The notes: generated by a model not told the origin, from the letters alone. Counted from the first letter of the stretch, positions 35,641-47,760 are shown. The stretch: 64,000 nt of DNA from Typha latifolia (GCA_019914945.1 CM034099.1:10615001-10679000); one strand, 5' to 3'. Numbers and translations are program-made.

Positions 35641-36963
35641 GAGGCCATATAGGTATCCACATGTGCAAAAAGAAGTTATCTAAAAGATGGTAGCCAAGAT
35701 GTTGGAGAAATGTCTCATTCATCCAAGTCAAAGCTCATACTCATCCCCGTTATTTGGTGCAAAAAAAGGACGGGACATGACATTTTTTTGTGTCAACTAT
35801 CAGGCACTAAACGCTATTATCGTCAAGGACCGGTATCCCATTTCGGTTATCAAGGAGTTGCTGGACGAGCTTGCAGGGATGACTATATTTAGTAAACTTT
35901 ACTTGAGGGCCGGGTATCATCAAATTAGTGTTCACCCGACGGATGTATACAAAACTAAATTTTTTACTCTGAACGGGCATTACGAGTTCCGGTGATGCCT
36001 TTTGGTCTCATCAATGCTCCAGCTACCTTTTAAGGCCTCATGGATGATATATTTCGGCCTCTATTGTGAAGGTATGTCTTGGTATATTTTGACGATATTT
36101 TGGTGTATAGCAGGACTGAATTGGAGCATTGGCGACATTTGGAGGTTGTGCTGAATTTGTTGAAACAAAACCAATTGAAGATCAAAAAGTCCAAGTGCCT
36201 ATGGGGAGTACCACAAGTTGAGTATTTATGCCACATCATTTCAGCGGATGGTGTAGCGGCGGATCCTTAAAAGGTTGCAAATATGACTGCTTGGCTTATT
36301 CCTACTACTTCCACCGGATTAAGAGGATTTTTAGGGCTGACCGGATATTATCGACGCTTCATCGCCGGATATGGCAAGATCGCTGCTCCTTTCACTTCTT
36401 TGTTGAAAAATGACTCTTTTAGATGGACGGATGAAGCCACTTCAGCCTTTGAAAAATTGAAAACAGCAATGACGAAGACACCCGTTTTAGCGCTACCAAA
36501 CTTCACCAAAGAGTTCATTGTGGAATGTGATGCGTCGGGTGTTGGCATAGGAGCTGTACTAATTCAAGAAGGACGTCCCATTGCCTATCTTAGTAAGGCT
36601 TTATCTCAAAATTCTCAGCAATTATCGATTTATGAGAGAGAGTTGGCAATTCTGCATGCGGTGACAAAGTGAAGAACTTATTTGATCGGTAGGCGATTCA
36701 TTATCCGAACCGATCAAAGGAGCCTTCCATACGTTATGGGACAGCGTATATACACTCCGGCACAGCAAAGATGGGTCACAAAATTGCTGGGATATAATTA
36801 TGAAATCCAATACAAGAAGGGAATGGAAAATAGAGCGGTAGATGCACTATCGCGCCAACCCGATACTGCCGAGCTTGCAGCCTATTCTTCTCCTACCTTT
36901 CCCTTCCTTGACGAGCTGAGGTATGCATGTATATCTGACCCAGATATTTTGAGATTATTGTAG
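35641..36963 (+). pseudogene. Gypsy reverse transcriptase and RNase H (plus strand)
   Basis: Plus strand, several frames: KMLEKCLIHPSQSSYSSPLF, VNYQALNAIIVKDRYPISVI, FSKLYLRAGYHQISVHP (35687-35995), then LVYFDDILVYSRTELEHW (F-D-D core, 36079 on), KSKCLWGVPQVEYL, TGYYRRFIAGYGKIA, RNase H FIVECDASGVGIGAVLIQEG, and KLLGYNYEIQYKKGMENRAV with DALSRQPDT. In-frame stops at 36001-36035, 36270 and 36672 and small frameshifts break it. It ends at DPDILRLL and a TAG (36961). Confidence 0.88.
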
Positions 36964-37526
36964 GAGGTGGACTTAGCATTGATGGATAGAGACGTCACAT
37001 TGAGGAGGTTGCATGCTCATCTTAAACTTGCTCAAAACCACATGAAGCAAGTTTATGATCGTAGCCATAGGGAGGAGGAGTTCAACATTGGTAGTTGGGT
37101 GTTTGTGAGGGTGCAACCATATCGATAGGTAACCTTATGTCCGATGCGAAACCAAAAGTTAGCACATCGCTACTTTAGTCCGTTTCGGGTGTTGGAGCAT
37201 ATTGGTTTGGTTGCATATCGTTTGGAGCTACCGGAGGGGTCGAGAGTGCACCATGTCTTTCATGTTTCATTGTTGAGGGAGCGCATTGGAGATCATGAGA
37301 TTGTTGGATCAATTCTACCGGATCCATTGGAGGAGATAGAGATCGCAGAGCCAGTTCGAGTACTTGCTAGACGCCGACTACGACATGGTACCAGATCGAA
37401 GGTGGAGATTCTAGTTGAGTGGCTTGGCAAGCCATCCGATAAGATGACATGGGAGTTCGAGACTCGACATTTTGGAGTGTTTCCCAACTTTTCACCTTGA
37501 GGGCAAAGTGGGGAAGCATGGTGGAT
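36964..37526 (+). pseudogene. Gypsy integrase tail and chromodomain (integrase core deleted)
   Basis: Directly after the RNase H linker comes EVDLALMDRDVTLRRLHAHL, which in the fuller element lies beyond the integrase catalytic core (compare 50040). The zinc-binding and catalytic parts are therefore deleted. Then VFHVSLLRERIGDHEIVGSI, EPVRVLARRRLRHGT, the chromodomain VEILVEWLGKPSDKMTWEFE and a stop at 37498. The polypurine tract AAAGTGGGGAAGCATGGTGG precedes the LTR. Confidence 0.85.
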
Positions 37527-38501
37527 TGATACAAATCGGATCAAATTGAATCACATCAAAAGGAGATTAGGCTCAATGGATTGAGTCTAATTATCTTATT
37601 TGATTATTTGGTTTAGTTAGCGTCTTGGTAGATTATGATTTTATTTAATTAGCTAAATCCAGCTCTGCGCAGTTTTGGAAAAATATTCGTAGAATATTCT
37701 ACATATATCCAAATAATAACAAACCATAAGTTCGCCAATCTCTAGATCTACAACTTTGATATTCATGACTTTTCAAGATTCGAATCTCTATCGGTGACAA
37801 AACGAAAACTTAATCCGAGAGGTAATCGGAGAAGATAAGGAATACTGGTTTAGTTGGTTTGTTAGGGTTTCATATTGTTTTAGGACTTGTTGGCTTGCCT
37901 CTATAAATATGTGAATGGCAGCCAACTTCATTATGCAATTGGATTATTAACTTCTTGCCTCTTGTCTTCTCTCTAGACTTCTCCCTTCTCTCTTTCACTA
38001 TCCTTCCACCTTTACCGTTTGCAAGGTTTCTCCTAACTTCTAATCTCCTCGACTATCGAGCCCCCTCTTCTTTGGGATCTTGACCACTTCGTTCCCTTCT
38101 GTCTTCTTCCTTTAATCACTTTCACAATCCACCCTCATCTCCATACCCATCCATAACCCTAACATCCACTCCACCCGTCACTACCACCATCACCCATGTT
38201 ATTCCGTGTTTTCGTTCCTGCTACATTTCTAATCTGTGAAGGGTATAAATACTAAAGTTGTAGATTAGGAAGTTATAGATCCAACCCAATTTCTTTCGTA
38301 ATTTTCTGACTACCGAAGAATATCTGATGAATATTTTCCCAAAGTTGTTGTGCAGACTACTTCCTATAATAAATTCAGATCTTAAGGAATTATTCCATAG
38401 CCGATCTTTTAGTTCCAGATCCTATCAATTTAGTATCAGAGCCTATTATTTGGTATCAGAGCCTATCAATTGGTTTCAGAGCTTATCAAAGTGGTATCAG
38501 A
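37527..38501 (+). repeat. Family A 3' LTR of the plus-strand gypsy
   Basis: Starts TGATACAAATCGG right after the polypurine tract. TATA box CTATAAATAT at 37901-37910. CT-rich leader with CCACCCGTCACTACCACC, U5 with CGTAATTTTCTGACTACCG. The terminal part is a 20-bp repeat array. The exact last base is uncertain because no target duplication partner is known. Confidence 0.8.
38421..38501 (+). repeat. Four tandem 20-bp primer-site-like repeats at an LTR end
   Basis: Units at 38421-38440, 38441-38460, 38461-38480 and 38481-38501, of the type GCCTATCAATTGGTATCAGA. Two carry the full initiator tRNA-Met complement TGGTATCAGAGC; the other two have one or two changes. It mirrors the array at 22970-23050 on the other strand and is not followed by gag. 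Confidence 0.85.
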
Positions 38502-39540
38502 GCCTAACACCTCTATACAAAGTCCACCACATATGCTGAACAATTTAATCTTATAGCGTTATCAAAATTTTTTCTATAACATTATTAATATTACCTAATA
38601 ATCATAATAACATAAGTTTATATATTTATAATTAAAATTCATCACCCAAAATACACGATCTTCATGCTATAATATTCTTATCCTTTAAATCAATGTCCAA
38701 AACTAAATTAATAATCAAAATATATTTTCATTGCAATACAAGATATGTCATGGGGTTATCAACTTAGCAATTATCATTGCCCTATATAATTCATTTCACT
38801 ATCATTCTTTCCATCTAATTATTTTCACATAATTAGCAACTTCTAAACCAAACCTACTATCATGTCATTAAGAACTATATACAATACGCCTCAACTTCTG
38901 AAATTATTTATAATCTAATAACTATATCCATGCCATATTTCCTATGCTCATTACCCTATTTGGTAATCATCAACTTAAAATTTTAAAAGAGACATTAATC
39001 TTCTAACAATATTATTAGACAAATATCCCTATTAAATCATTCATCTTACAAACATAATTTATCATACCAAATATCCTAAAAATTCTTTTATATATACAAT
39101 TTACAATCATCTATATCTCATCACCTAATATCTTTTCCACCAAACAAAATCATATGTCTTACTCATCCATCCACAATCAATAATTATAACCCTCATAAAA
39201 ATTAGAATAGTCTTTTTGCACATTTATCTTTTTATATCAATCTCCTAATCTCAAGTGTATCTATAAAAAGATCAAAAATCTAAAAATATGCTATATCTAT
39301 TCGTAATAACCTCAAATCTACTTATAATAATCCTTCGCATAAATAAATATCTCCACATGTTTAGGAAATTTTACACTTTATCACATCATATGAACATGTC
39401 GACATCTCCAATATTATGCTCCACAAACTATAACACATCGACATAAATAACATCAATGCATGATTTAGTAATATCTCTTCCTATTTATTAATCGCCGATA
39501 AATTCTCAATACATCAATATCACAAATTATTTCTATCAAT
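38502..39540. other. AT-rich stretch, no gene seen
   Basis: About 1 kb of AT-rich, low-homology sequence between two family A LTRs. No ORF, domain, tandem repeat or terminal repeat is visible. It could be decayed internal sequence of a long-LTR element or old genomic flank; I cannot tell. Confidence 0.5.
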
Positions 39541-39545
39541 ATCAT

Positions 39546-39771
39546 TGATACACCTTGTTAGAGTCTTTTATTATTTTATTCATTATTTATTTTCATTTAA
39601 ATAAAATTTCTATAGGTCGCGTTCGAACACCCTTATGAATGCCTACATCAGGTTTACAAAAATAAAGAACGTGAAATGCGCGTTCGAACGCCTGCATCGC
39701 GCTTGCACGACAAAGAACGCTTTTGTGCGCTCAAACGCGATCGGCGCATTCGAACACGATCGACGGGATTC
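39546..39771 (+). repeat. Family A solo LTR, 5' part (before the copia 1 insertion)
   Basis: Starts TGATACACCTTGTTAGAGTC with ATCAT just before it. U3 palindromes include a perfect GCGTTCGAACGC at 39680-39691. It is interrupted at GGGATTC (39771) by copia 1 and resumes at 47756. Confidence 0.82.
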
Positions 39772-40601
39772 TCAAAACCCTAGACACAAGTATGTATCTA
39801 AATACTAGGCAATAATATCACTCTGCTCACTTAAGTAAAAGTCCGTAGAAATATTAAGAACGAAAGCAGAGATGAACGCCAAGATTTTAACGTGTCAAAA
39901 TCCAAACGGGAAAAAACCACGGATCCAAACTCGGATCAAAACCGATCACTAGAATAGTAGCAATTACAAGACTGACTCACAAAACAACCCGTCGATCCAA
40001 ACGACTTTGTTCCTCTCAGTCTTGCTCGCTAGAACCCACGATTCACTATTTCTCGTGATTGAAGTCCAACCTCAGTAACCCTCGAGATTGATCTTTCGTC
40101 TAGATAGCCCTTAAGACGAAAGATTAGGTTTTGTAGATGAGTGGAACCTTGTTAGTTGAAGAACCGATGTAGTCTCAAGAAGTCTCCTTCAATAATGCTT
40201 CATCAACCACCCTCAAGATAAGACATCACAATCCTTATATATGATTTCCAAGATAAAGCCAAATCAAAGTCTTATCCGTACTCACGAAAGTCCAATTTTA
40301 TAAAACTTTCATGGTGCGTCGAACGCGGCCCGGTGCGTTCGAACAGCATGACTTGAACTCAGGTGCGTTCGAACGGCTCGAGTGCGCTCGAACGCGTTTG
40401 TGAACGCGCTCTATTTGTGTGAACGCAGTGTCTGCGTTCGAACTCGTTTGTGAACGCGGTGTGAACTCGACGGCTTTTCTCTAATAATCTTGCAATTCAT
40501 CAAACAAGAGATATTCTAGACTTGTGTAAAGCTCATATACATAAAAAAAAATACACTTAGAATATTTTGTACACAATTGCCAACAAATAAAAAACCTAAC
40601 A
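39772..40601 (-). repeat. Copia 1 3' LTR (830 bp)
   Basis: Minus-strand start TGTTAGGTTTTTTATTTG at 40601, end CTAGGGTTTTGA at 39772. U3 carries three or four GCGTTCGAAC motifs and one to two units of the GTGTGAACGCAG...GTTTGTGAACGCG minisatellite (40310-40470). R/U5 includes CTTAAGGGCTATCTAGACG. Confidence 0.88.
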
Positions 40602-41119
40602 ATCTCGCCCTTTGGCAATTTGTGACGAAACACCTAGGTTACAAGATATTACAAGGACTTCAAATTGAGCAATCAACAAGACTAGAATATTTTGCACATC
40701 AATCCCTGCAAATACACATATACCAATCTAAGATCAAGTGAAAATAACTTGAAATGAATAAACAATCCAATTCAAACACAAGTTATTAATGGAGCATAAG
40801 TTCAAAAGTACTTAAAAAGACAAAGATCACAATTTCTCCAAGCAAAGTTATAAGCAAGATTAAGACTCTAATAAACTCCCCCTATTACCATGCCCCTACA
40901 CACCTAGACACCTAGACATTCTCCCCCTTTTTGCCACAAATGTCAAAGACTAGGAACTCGGAGGAAACTAACGCTGAAGAATCATCAACACAGAGTCAAG
41001 GACAGTCCCCTGACGAGCTTGCTCAGCTCGTAAATCATTCACGGCCGAATGGAGATCATGCACTTGAGTACTAAGCTGATCAAAACATTCAGAGTACTGT
41101 GGTAACTCCCCCTCAGAGT

Positions 41120-41950
41120 GAGATGTGTCACTGTCAGAGCTATCATCAGAATTGTCGAGGTGCGAGGAGCGACCAGCGGCGGAAGAGGACGGCTTGAGAG
41201 GAGACGACTGGTCATGAGCTTAACTCCGCTTAAGAGTAATCAGATCCAACACCTTGTGCGAAGTAAAAAAAGGTTCCAAAGCATCCACACGCACCCCACT
41301 CTGAGTGCACAAATTTGTAATAAAGATGCCAAATGGTAACCCCTCACGAGGTGCTTCTTTCTAGGCAGCTGTGAGAATCGAATCATAGATCACCGCAGCC
41401 AAATCAACAGAAACTCCAGTTAACATTGCATGAAGAATTAATGCACGATCCAGACTAATACTGGAATGTCGAGTCTTGGGGGTGACGTTGTACAGACAAA
41501 ATAGGTGAAGCATGCGAGCCACCGTGTGCCTTCGCATGCGGCATCATGTTTCCCTTCCAACGTTCCCTTTGATCAGTATAGTGCCAACATATTCGTCGAC
41601 ATCAGGAAGTGGAGCAGACGTGGGGTACTGGAACTCACCATCAGGAAGACGAAGTTCAGCGCGAATAACATCTCGAGTCCAAGTATACAAACACCCCACG
41701 AACAAGAGAATGAATACAACGTTCTAAAACTCGTGGCATTACAAAAAATTCTTGAACAACTTCCATATAAGCAGCTTCCGCTCATCCGACACACCGATAA
41801 CCATCCTCACTTAGTAAATATCTGTTCTATCCCCAAAGTAGAAAAATCGGAAATGACCACGGTCGTTCACGTATAATGTGATGGGTGCCAAAATTATGTT
41901 TGTATCACCCCGCAGCCATTGAAGTAGAAAACTTTGGAGCCGAAGTAGGT
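41120..41950 (-). pseudogene. Sirevirus-type 3' ORF (envelope-like position), decayed
   Basis: Minus strand, one main frame with a few stops: IRAELRLPDGEFQYPTSAPL, HTVARMLHLFCLYNVTPKTR, ISLDRALILHAMLTGVSVDL, EAPREGLPFGIFITNLCTQS, then a C-terminal heptad-like segment QLSTQVHDLHSAVNDLRAEQ and GTVLDSVLMILQR (41115-40990). This resembles the putative plant transposon protein domain found downstream of pol in many plant retrotransposons, with a short coiled coil after it. Role unknown. The C-terminal part is also present in copia 2 (56233-56496). Confidence 0.6.
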
Positions 41951-42429
41951 GAGGAAGGCGGCCTAGGTTTCTTGAAAACTCGCAGCTTTTCTAGGCATTC
42001 TTGAGAAAGAAACAAGATGCAAGTTCAATACATGCTCAAAGCAACCAAAAAATAGCAAGAAATCCAAAAAAATTCAAGAAACCATGAAGGCCCTAAATGA
42101 AATCCATCTTTCATTTGAAAACTCTAAAATATCACGCTCAATCACACAAGAAACATCAAGATAGTAAGTTTAACGTGATCAAAACTCGAAAACACACGAA
42201 ATCAATCAAGATCAAAAGACTTAATTGAATAAAAAATAGGAAAATTGATGGATGATCATACCTTGAAAAAGTGAAGAAAAACTCAGAAATTCGGCCGAAA
42301 GACGCTAGATCCAGAGGAGAACTACCCTCTAAAAGGGTTTGTAGTGAGAAATTTGATGGAAAATACCAAGATCTTAAAGATTTGAGAGGGAGAAAATAAA
42401 GAGTTTCTAGGGTTTGGAAGATGGAAGAT

Positions 42430-42560
42430 GAAAACCCTTGGGTTCGGACACAATATATAAAGAATCCTCGAGTGCGTTCGAACGCACCCGCCTACGCGTT
42501 CGAACGCACCACCCATCGCGTTCGAATTCAAAATTTGCGTCAATGCCCCCTTTTTTTTTT
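42430..42560. repeat. Palindrome cluster inside copia 1 internal region
   Basis: Two perfect GCGTTCGAACGC palindromes (42474-42485, 42496-42507) and a third partial one (about 42518), spaced about 22 bp, followed by a T16 tract. It lies in the 3' non-coding part of copia 1, not in an LTR. Confidence 0.75.
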
Positions 42561-43580
42561 TTTTTAAGTAAAAATCTAAGAAAAATCAAAAAACTTTTTG
42601 GAGATGCACCTCTAAAATTTCAAAATAGATTCAAGACATAGAATATGACAATCGAATGAAATAAGTCATACACATCAATCGATCATCAAAAGCATATTAT
42701 AATCAATTCTAATGCATCACCAAAATTAAATTAATCTTGATTGATCATAACAATATACATATGCAAGGTGAGCATAGATAACATGAAACATTCTTCTTAA
42801 ATAAACTTTCCTATTTAAACAATGATACAACACAAAGAGTCAAACCGACTTAGTATTTAAATTTGCACTTTTCGACTTATTCTCCATAACCGAACAGAAT
42901 TTTTCCCGTATTATTTATTTTTATATATTAACCATATAGGTACAATGATGGCTTTCACACATGAGTAGGTAGCCATTTTCTTGTAGTACATATCAACCAA
43001 TGTGCAAGAAGATATTCATAAACATCAAAGAATTTTATTTAATTTGCAAGCAATGTACTGAGTCAAACTGGACTCTAAACAAGATGGCTTTCACACAAAC
43101 TCATTGTAGCCCTTTTCATTGATCTTTTATGAACACATTTGTGATGACTAAGTATGAGGTCAAACTGCGCAAATCAACGTCAATAGTGAGGTATTTAAAA
43201 AAATTCATGATGTCATGCTCACTCAAGAATATACACACGTTATGAGTGCATTAATTTCAAATAAATTATCATAGAAGTCGAGAGAGTGAATAAATCAAAA
43301 TGATACAATATACTACAAGATGACAAAATTGACTATAATAACTCATAATCAAGAGAAAAATCATATTTATATGTCAAGAGTATATTATTGAATCTAGGAG
43401 TGCATCAAATTTTTTTATATGACAAAAACTCTTGACAAATCAAACTAAAACCAAAAAAAATTTCAGAGAAAGGAAAACCTAAAAAGAAATGAAAAGAAAT
43501 AATAAAAATAAAACATGCAAACCAAAACATGCAAACCAAAACAAAAATCAATCGAAAGCACAAATCTCTAAAGAAGTACG
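42561..43580. other. Copia 1 non-coding spacer between pol and the 3' ORF
   Basis: AT-rich, conserved with copia 2 (56540-57500): blocks such as ACACATGAGTAGGTAGCC and AACTCATTGTAGCCCTTTTC occur in both. No ORF. Two GGCTTTCACACA segments repeat at about 42951 and 43086, each next to GTAGCC(A/C)TTTTC. Confidence 0.6.
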
Positions 43581-43587
43581 AAGATAC

Positions 43588-45182
43588 TCAAATCTCTCGT
43601 AAATCCAACGGTTTTGTAAATAAATCTCCCAACTGTTTCTCTGTCTCAACATGTTCTAGTGCTATTGTTTTGTCTTCAACTAACTCGCGTATAAAATGAT
43701 GTCGGATATCAATATGTTTTGTACGCGAGTGTTGAACAGGATTTTTCGATATATTAATAGCACTCATGTTGTCACAATAAAGCACCATAGTATCTTGTTC
43801 AATGTCGTAATCTTTGACCATCTGTTTCATCCATAGTAATTGAGAACAACAACTTCCCGCTGCAATGTACTCGGCCTCCGCAGTGATAAAGATATCAAGT
43901 TTTGTTTCTTATCGTGCTGCTAAACCTGATTGTTTCCAATATAAAAACATCAACCCGAGGTACTTTTTCTATCATCACATGAACCCGCCCAATCGTAGTC
44001 CGTGTATCTAGATATGATAGCTCCCGAGTCATACGTAAAACCAGATACCTAAGTCAACCGTGCCACCGACATATTTTATCATACATTTCACAGCAAACAA
44101 ATGTGTCTCCTTAGGTTCAGACTGAAACCTAGCACACACACCAACACTAAATGCAATGTCTGATCTACTAGCAGTTAAGTACAAAAGACTACCAATCATG
44201 CTCCTATACAGTGTCTGATGGACACTTTTTCCTGAAATATCCTTACCTAGTTTGGTAGTTGTACTCATAGGAGTTTTAGCATGTTTTGTATTTTCTAAAC
44301 CGAATTTAGTCACAAGATCCTTAGCATACTTGGTTTGAGCGATAAATATTCCTCTTTCCAACTGAGTAATTTGAAGTCCCAAAAAAAACTTCAACTCACC
44401 CATCATGCTCATCTCAAAATGACTATGCATAAGATCTGCAAACTCCTTAGCTAATGATCGACTCGTTGCCCCGAAGACAATGTCATCCACATGTATTTGT
44501 GCCACAACTAAACTCTTGTTTGACCGTCTAATGAACAATGTCTTGTCCACTCCCCTCGAGTGAACCCCGCATCCAAGAAAAAGTGGGCAACTTCTCATAC
44601 TAAGCTCTTGAGCTTGTTTTAGCCCGTAGAGGGCCTTTTTCAGTTTAAACACATGAGAAGGAAATTTTTTATCTTTGAACCCTTTCGGTTGTTCTACATA
44701 AACATCTTCATTCGTAGTACCATTCAACAAAGCACTTTTCACATCCATTTGAAACAATTTAAATTTTAAGTGACAAGCAATAGCAAGCAAGATACGAATA
44801 GATTCTAATCTAGCAATAGGAGCAAATGTCTCATCAAAATCTATACCTCAACCTAAGTATATCCATGTGCTACGAGTCTCGCTTTATTTCGAACTATATT
44901 GCCATGTTCATCACTTTTATTCTTGTAAATATATTTTGTTCCAATGACATTCACATTCTTAGGTCTAGGAACTAAATACCAAACATCATTCCTAGAAAAT
45001 TGCTCTAATTCCTCATGCATAGCATTAACCCAAGAATCATCTAACAATGCTTCCTTCACATTTTTAGGTTCAAAAGAAGATGTATAACAAGTAAATGATA
45101 CCTCACTTTGGATTTGTCGTCTTGTCTTAATTGGTTCATTTACGTCTTCGATCACTTGTGACAAAGGATGATCCGATTTCAC
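43588..45182 (-). pseudogene. Copia 1 reverse transcriptase and RNase H
   Basis: RT begins with VKEALLDDSWVNAMHEELEQ, NDVWYLVPRPKNVNVIGTKY, NIVRNKARLVAHGY (45182-44853). It continues after a short frame break with FKLFQMDVKSALLNGTTNED, FKLKKALYGLKQA, QIHVDDIVFGATS (H-V-D-D, usually Y-V-D-D) and YRSMIGSLLYLTASRSDIAF (44790-44029). RNase H C-terminus: VLYCDNMSAINISKNPVQHS, RTKHIDIRHHFIRELVEDK, LGDLFTKPLD (43830-43588). Intervening RNase H sequence is frameshifted. Confidence 0.88.
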
Positions 45183-45600
45183 TCGCGTATGGTTCCAAAG
45201 ACGCTGCGCTCATCTTTGTTCATTTCAAGATTAGAAAATAACAACTTGGATGAATTACCTTTACCTATTACCTTGGATGAATTACCATATCCAAATGTCA
45301 CAACTCTCCCTTCATGTTTTTCAAGATTAGAAAATAACAACTTGTCACCCGACATATGTCTTGAACAACCACTGTCTAAATACTACAAATCAAAATTTAA
45401 AGCTTTCAAAGCTATATGCACAAAGATAACATTTCAAATCACTTTTCTTGACCCATATGACCTTTGTTTTTATCCTATAAATAAAAGCAGTTCTAGGTTT
45501 TTGCAAAAATTTGCAATGACGTCGAATATGCCCTAGAATGCCGCAATGATAACATGTTAGAACAAACCATTTTCCACTCACCTTTTGTCAAGGAGTGTGA
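45183..45600 (-). pseudogene. Copia 1 second knuckle and protease remnant
   Basis: Minus strand: TCYHCGILGHIRRHC (45560-45520, a CCHC-like knuckle), VIWVKK, then a protease start reading YLDSGCSRHMSGDKLLFSNL (about 45385-45325), G-N-S-S-K repeats and a second LLFSNLE, after which the sequence jumps to RT. Integrase is absent. A short direct duplication of the LLFSNLE region suggests slippage or recombination at the deletion. Confidence 0.7.
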
Positions 45601-45674
45601 CTAAAGTTTACCTTTGGTGCCGTTGACGATTCACCAGCGCCTTGTAGATTCACCTTCGCCTTAGAAGCATTCAT

Positions 45675-46661
45675 CTATAATTGCTTTGTAAATGCGGTTG
45701 ATGACTTCAGATATTGTTCCTTTTGTATACCTGCATAAATAAGGACAGTTTTATTATTATTTGAATTACTAGTGTATCCAACACGATACCTGTCTTTTTC
45801 AGAGATCTGAGAATTCTTAAATGCTATGTGTCCAAAACTAGAACATTTAAAACATCGAACTTTATTCTTAGAATTCTTATTTTTCTGTTTGACACCGTTG
45901 TTGCTCACACTTGTGTTCGAAGTCGCAATATTCTTCTTTTGCACAAATGCTTTGCTTTTCTCAAATTTTTTAGCATTCAACATGTTTGGCTTCAGAAAGA
46001 ATTTATTAAACTTTTTGACGAACAAGGCCAACATTTCAACATCTAAATCACCTTCATCATCAGACTCCTCTATACTTTGTTTAACTGTGGATAGGGCAAT
46101 CTCTTTGGACTTCCTCGGTTTTGAAAGGCTAGACTCAAATGTTTGTAGATTTCCTACCAATTGTTCAACTTTAATAGAATCGATGTCCTTATTTTCCTCA
46201 ATAGCTGTAACTTTCGCCTGAAACCTCTCTAGAAGAGACCTAAGGATCTTACGGACAATTCTATTTTCAGCAAGTTTCTCTCCTAGGTTGAAACTGGAGT
46301 TGACTATATCACTCAGCTTTGCATAAAACTCATCAAATGTCTCATTCTCCTTCATACGTAGAGTTTCAAAACTAGTAGTCAACCTCTGAAGTTTAGAAAG
46401 TTTTACAGCCATAGTTCCTTCGTGAGTAGTTTCTTTTGCTATCTCACAAGTAGAGATTCTTCTAAATTCTTCCGAGGAAACACAACTAAAAATTGCATTT
46501 ATTGCCTTGCTATTCCATCCAACTTTTTCATAGTCTGACCTATCCCATGACTCTATCGGTTTATCAGCAAGTTTATCATCCACCATGTACACCGGTAGAC
46601 TCCAACCGTTCACAACGAAGAAACCATACTGCTCATCTATAGACTTGAAGTAAGCTCTCAT
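45675..46661 (-). pseudogene. Copia 1 gag (UBN2-type) with defective zinc knuckle
   Basis: A 328-codon open frame: FKSIDEQYGFFVVNGWSLPV, SWDRSDYEKVGWNSKAINAI, TMAVKLSKLQRLTTSFETLR, ETFDEFYAKLSDIVNSSFNL, RNRIV/RKILRSLLERFQAKV-type core, a Lys-rich stretch, then the knuckle CFKCSSFGHIAFKN, where the fourth metal ligand (Cys) is Asn. It is open but likely unable to bind RNA normally. First gene after the primer region. Confidence 0.82.
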
Positions 46662-46790
46662 CCTAGCTTTCCAATTTCAATAATTTGATCCATCTAGGAT
46701 AGGAGGTCTAATAGATGATGGTCCATCTCTATGAAAATTCATGGCTATCTGATCTCTCTCAAAGGTGACAGAACCTGCTTTGATACTAAT

Positions 46791-47755
46791 TGAAAAAACC
46801 CTAGACACAAGTATGTATCTAAATACTGGGCAATGATATCACTCGTTCGCTTAAGTAAAAGTCCGTAGAAATATTAAGAATGAAAGTAGAGATGAACGCC
46901 AAGATTTTAAAGTGGAAAACCCAAACGGGAAAAAAACCACGGATCCAAACTCGGATCAAAACCGATCACTAGAATAGTAGCAAAGATAAAGACTCGACTC
47001 ACAAAACAACCCGTCGGTCCAAATGACTTTGTTCCTCTCGCCTTGCTCGCTAGAACCCACGATTCACTACTTCGTGATTGAAGTCCAACCTCGCAACCTC
47101 GAGATTGATCTTTCGTCTAGATAGCCCTTAAGACGAAAGATTAGGTTTTGTAGATGAGTGGAATCTTGTTAGTTGAAGAACCGATGTAGCCTCAAGAAGT
47201 CTCCTTCAATAATGCTTCATCAACCACCCTCAAGATAGGGCATCACAATCCTTATATATGATTTCCAAGATAAAGTCAAATCCAAGTCTTATCCGCACTC
47301 ACGAAAGTCCAATTTTATCAAACTTCGTTGGTGCGTTCGAATGCGGCCCGGGTGCGTTCGAACGCGACAATTTGAATTCTTCAGGTTATGTTCGAACGCG
47401 TTTCGAACGCAGCTCGGTTTGTGTGAACGCAGCACCCGCGTTCGAACACGTTTGTGAACGCGTTCTTCGTCTCCGTGTGAACGCAGCATTGCGCTCAACG
47501 CGTTTGTGAACGCGGCTCTATCTCGTGTGAACGCAGCGGCTACATTCAAATGCGTTTGTGAACGCGCTCGTTTGTGTGAACGCAGATTCCACGTTTGAAC
47601 GCGTTTGTGAACGCGGTGTGAACTCGACGTCTTTTCTCTAATAATCTTGTAATTCTTCAAACCAGAGATATTCTAGACTTGTGTAAAGCTCATATACATG
47701 AAAAAATACACTTAGAATATTTTGTACACAATTGCCAACAAATAAAAACCTAATA
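46791..47755 (-). repeat. Copia 1 5' LTR (965 bp)
   Basis: Start (minus) TATTAGGTTTTTATTTG at 47755, end GGGTTTTTTCA at 46791, followed by ATTAGTATCAAAGC, a mutated initiator tRNA-Met site. It is 135 bp longer than its partner LTR, mostly because of extra minisatellite units in U3. Confidence 0.88.
47330..47630 (-). repeat. About 50-bp U3 minisatellite with GTTCGAAC palindromes
   Basis: Plus-strand reading: four units, each GTGTGAACGCAG + variable 10-15 bp (often containing GCGTTCGAAC or a mutated form) + GCGTTTGTGAACGCG + spacer, starting near 47420, 47472, 47529 and 47573. Two GTGCGTTCGAA units precede them (one perfect GCGTTCGAACGC at 47354-47365). The partner LTR has only one to two units. 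Confidence 0.82.
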
Positions 47756-47760
47756 GATTC

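Larger units (their letters stand above)
39772..47755 (-). mobile_element. Copia 1: Ty1/copia (Sirevirus-like), 7.98 kb, with perfect 5-bp target duplication
   Basis: Flanked by GATTC at 39767-39771 and 47756-47760, inside a family A LTR. Minus-strand order: 5' LTR (46791-47755), primer region (ATTAGTATCAAAGCAGG), gag (45675-46661), knuckle/protease remnant, RT and RNase H (43588-45182), a long 3' region with an extra ORF (about 41120-41950), polypurine-like AAAGGGCGAGAT, 3' LTR (39772-40601). Integrase and much of protease and RT are deleted between about 45180 and 45350. A separate ORF after pol is the hallmark of Sireviruses. Confidence 0.88.

Noticed and set aside
45826..46221. 131-codon plus-strand ORF, and similar at 59537-59869
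   Set aside because: Antisense shadows of copia gag, conserved only because gag is.
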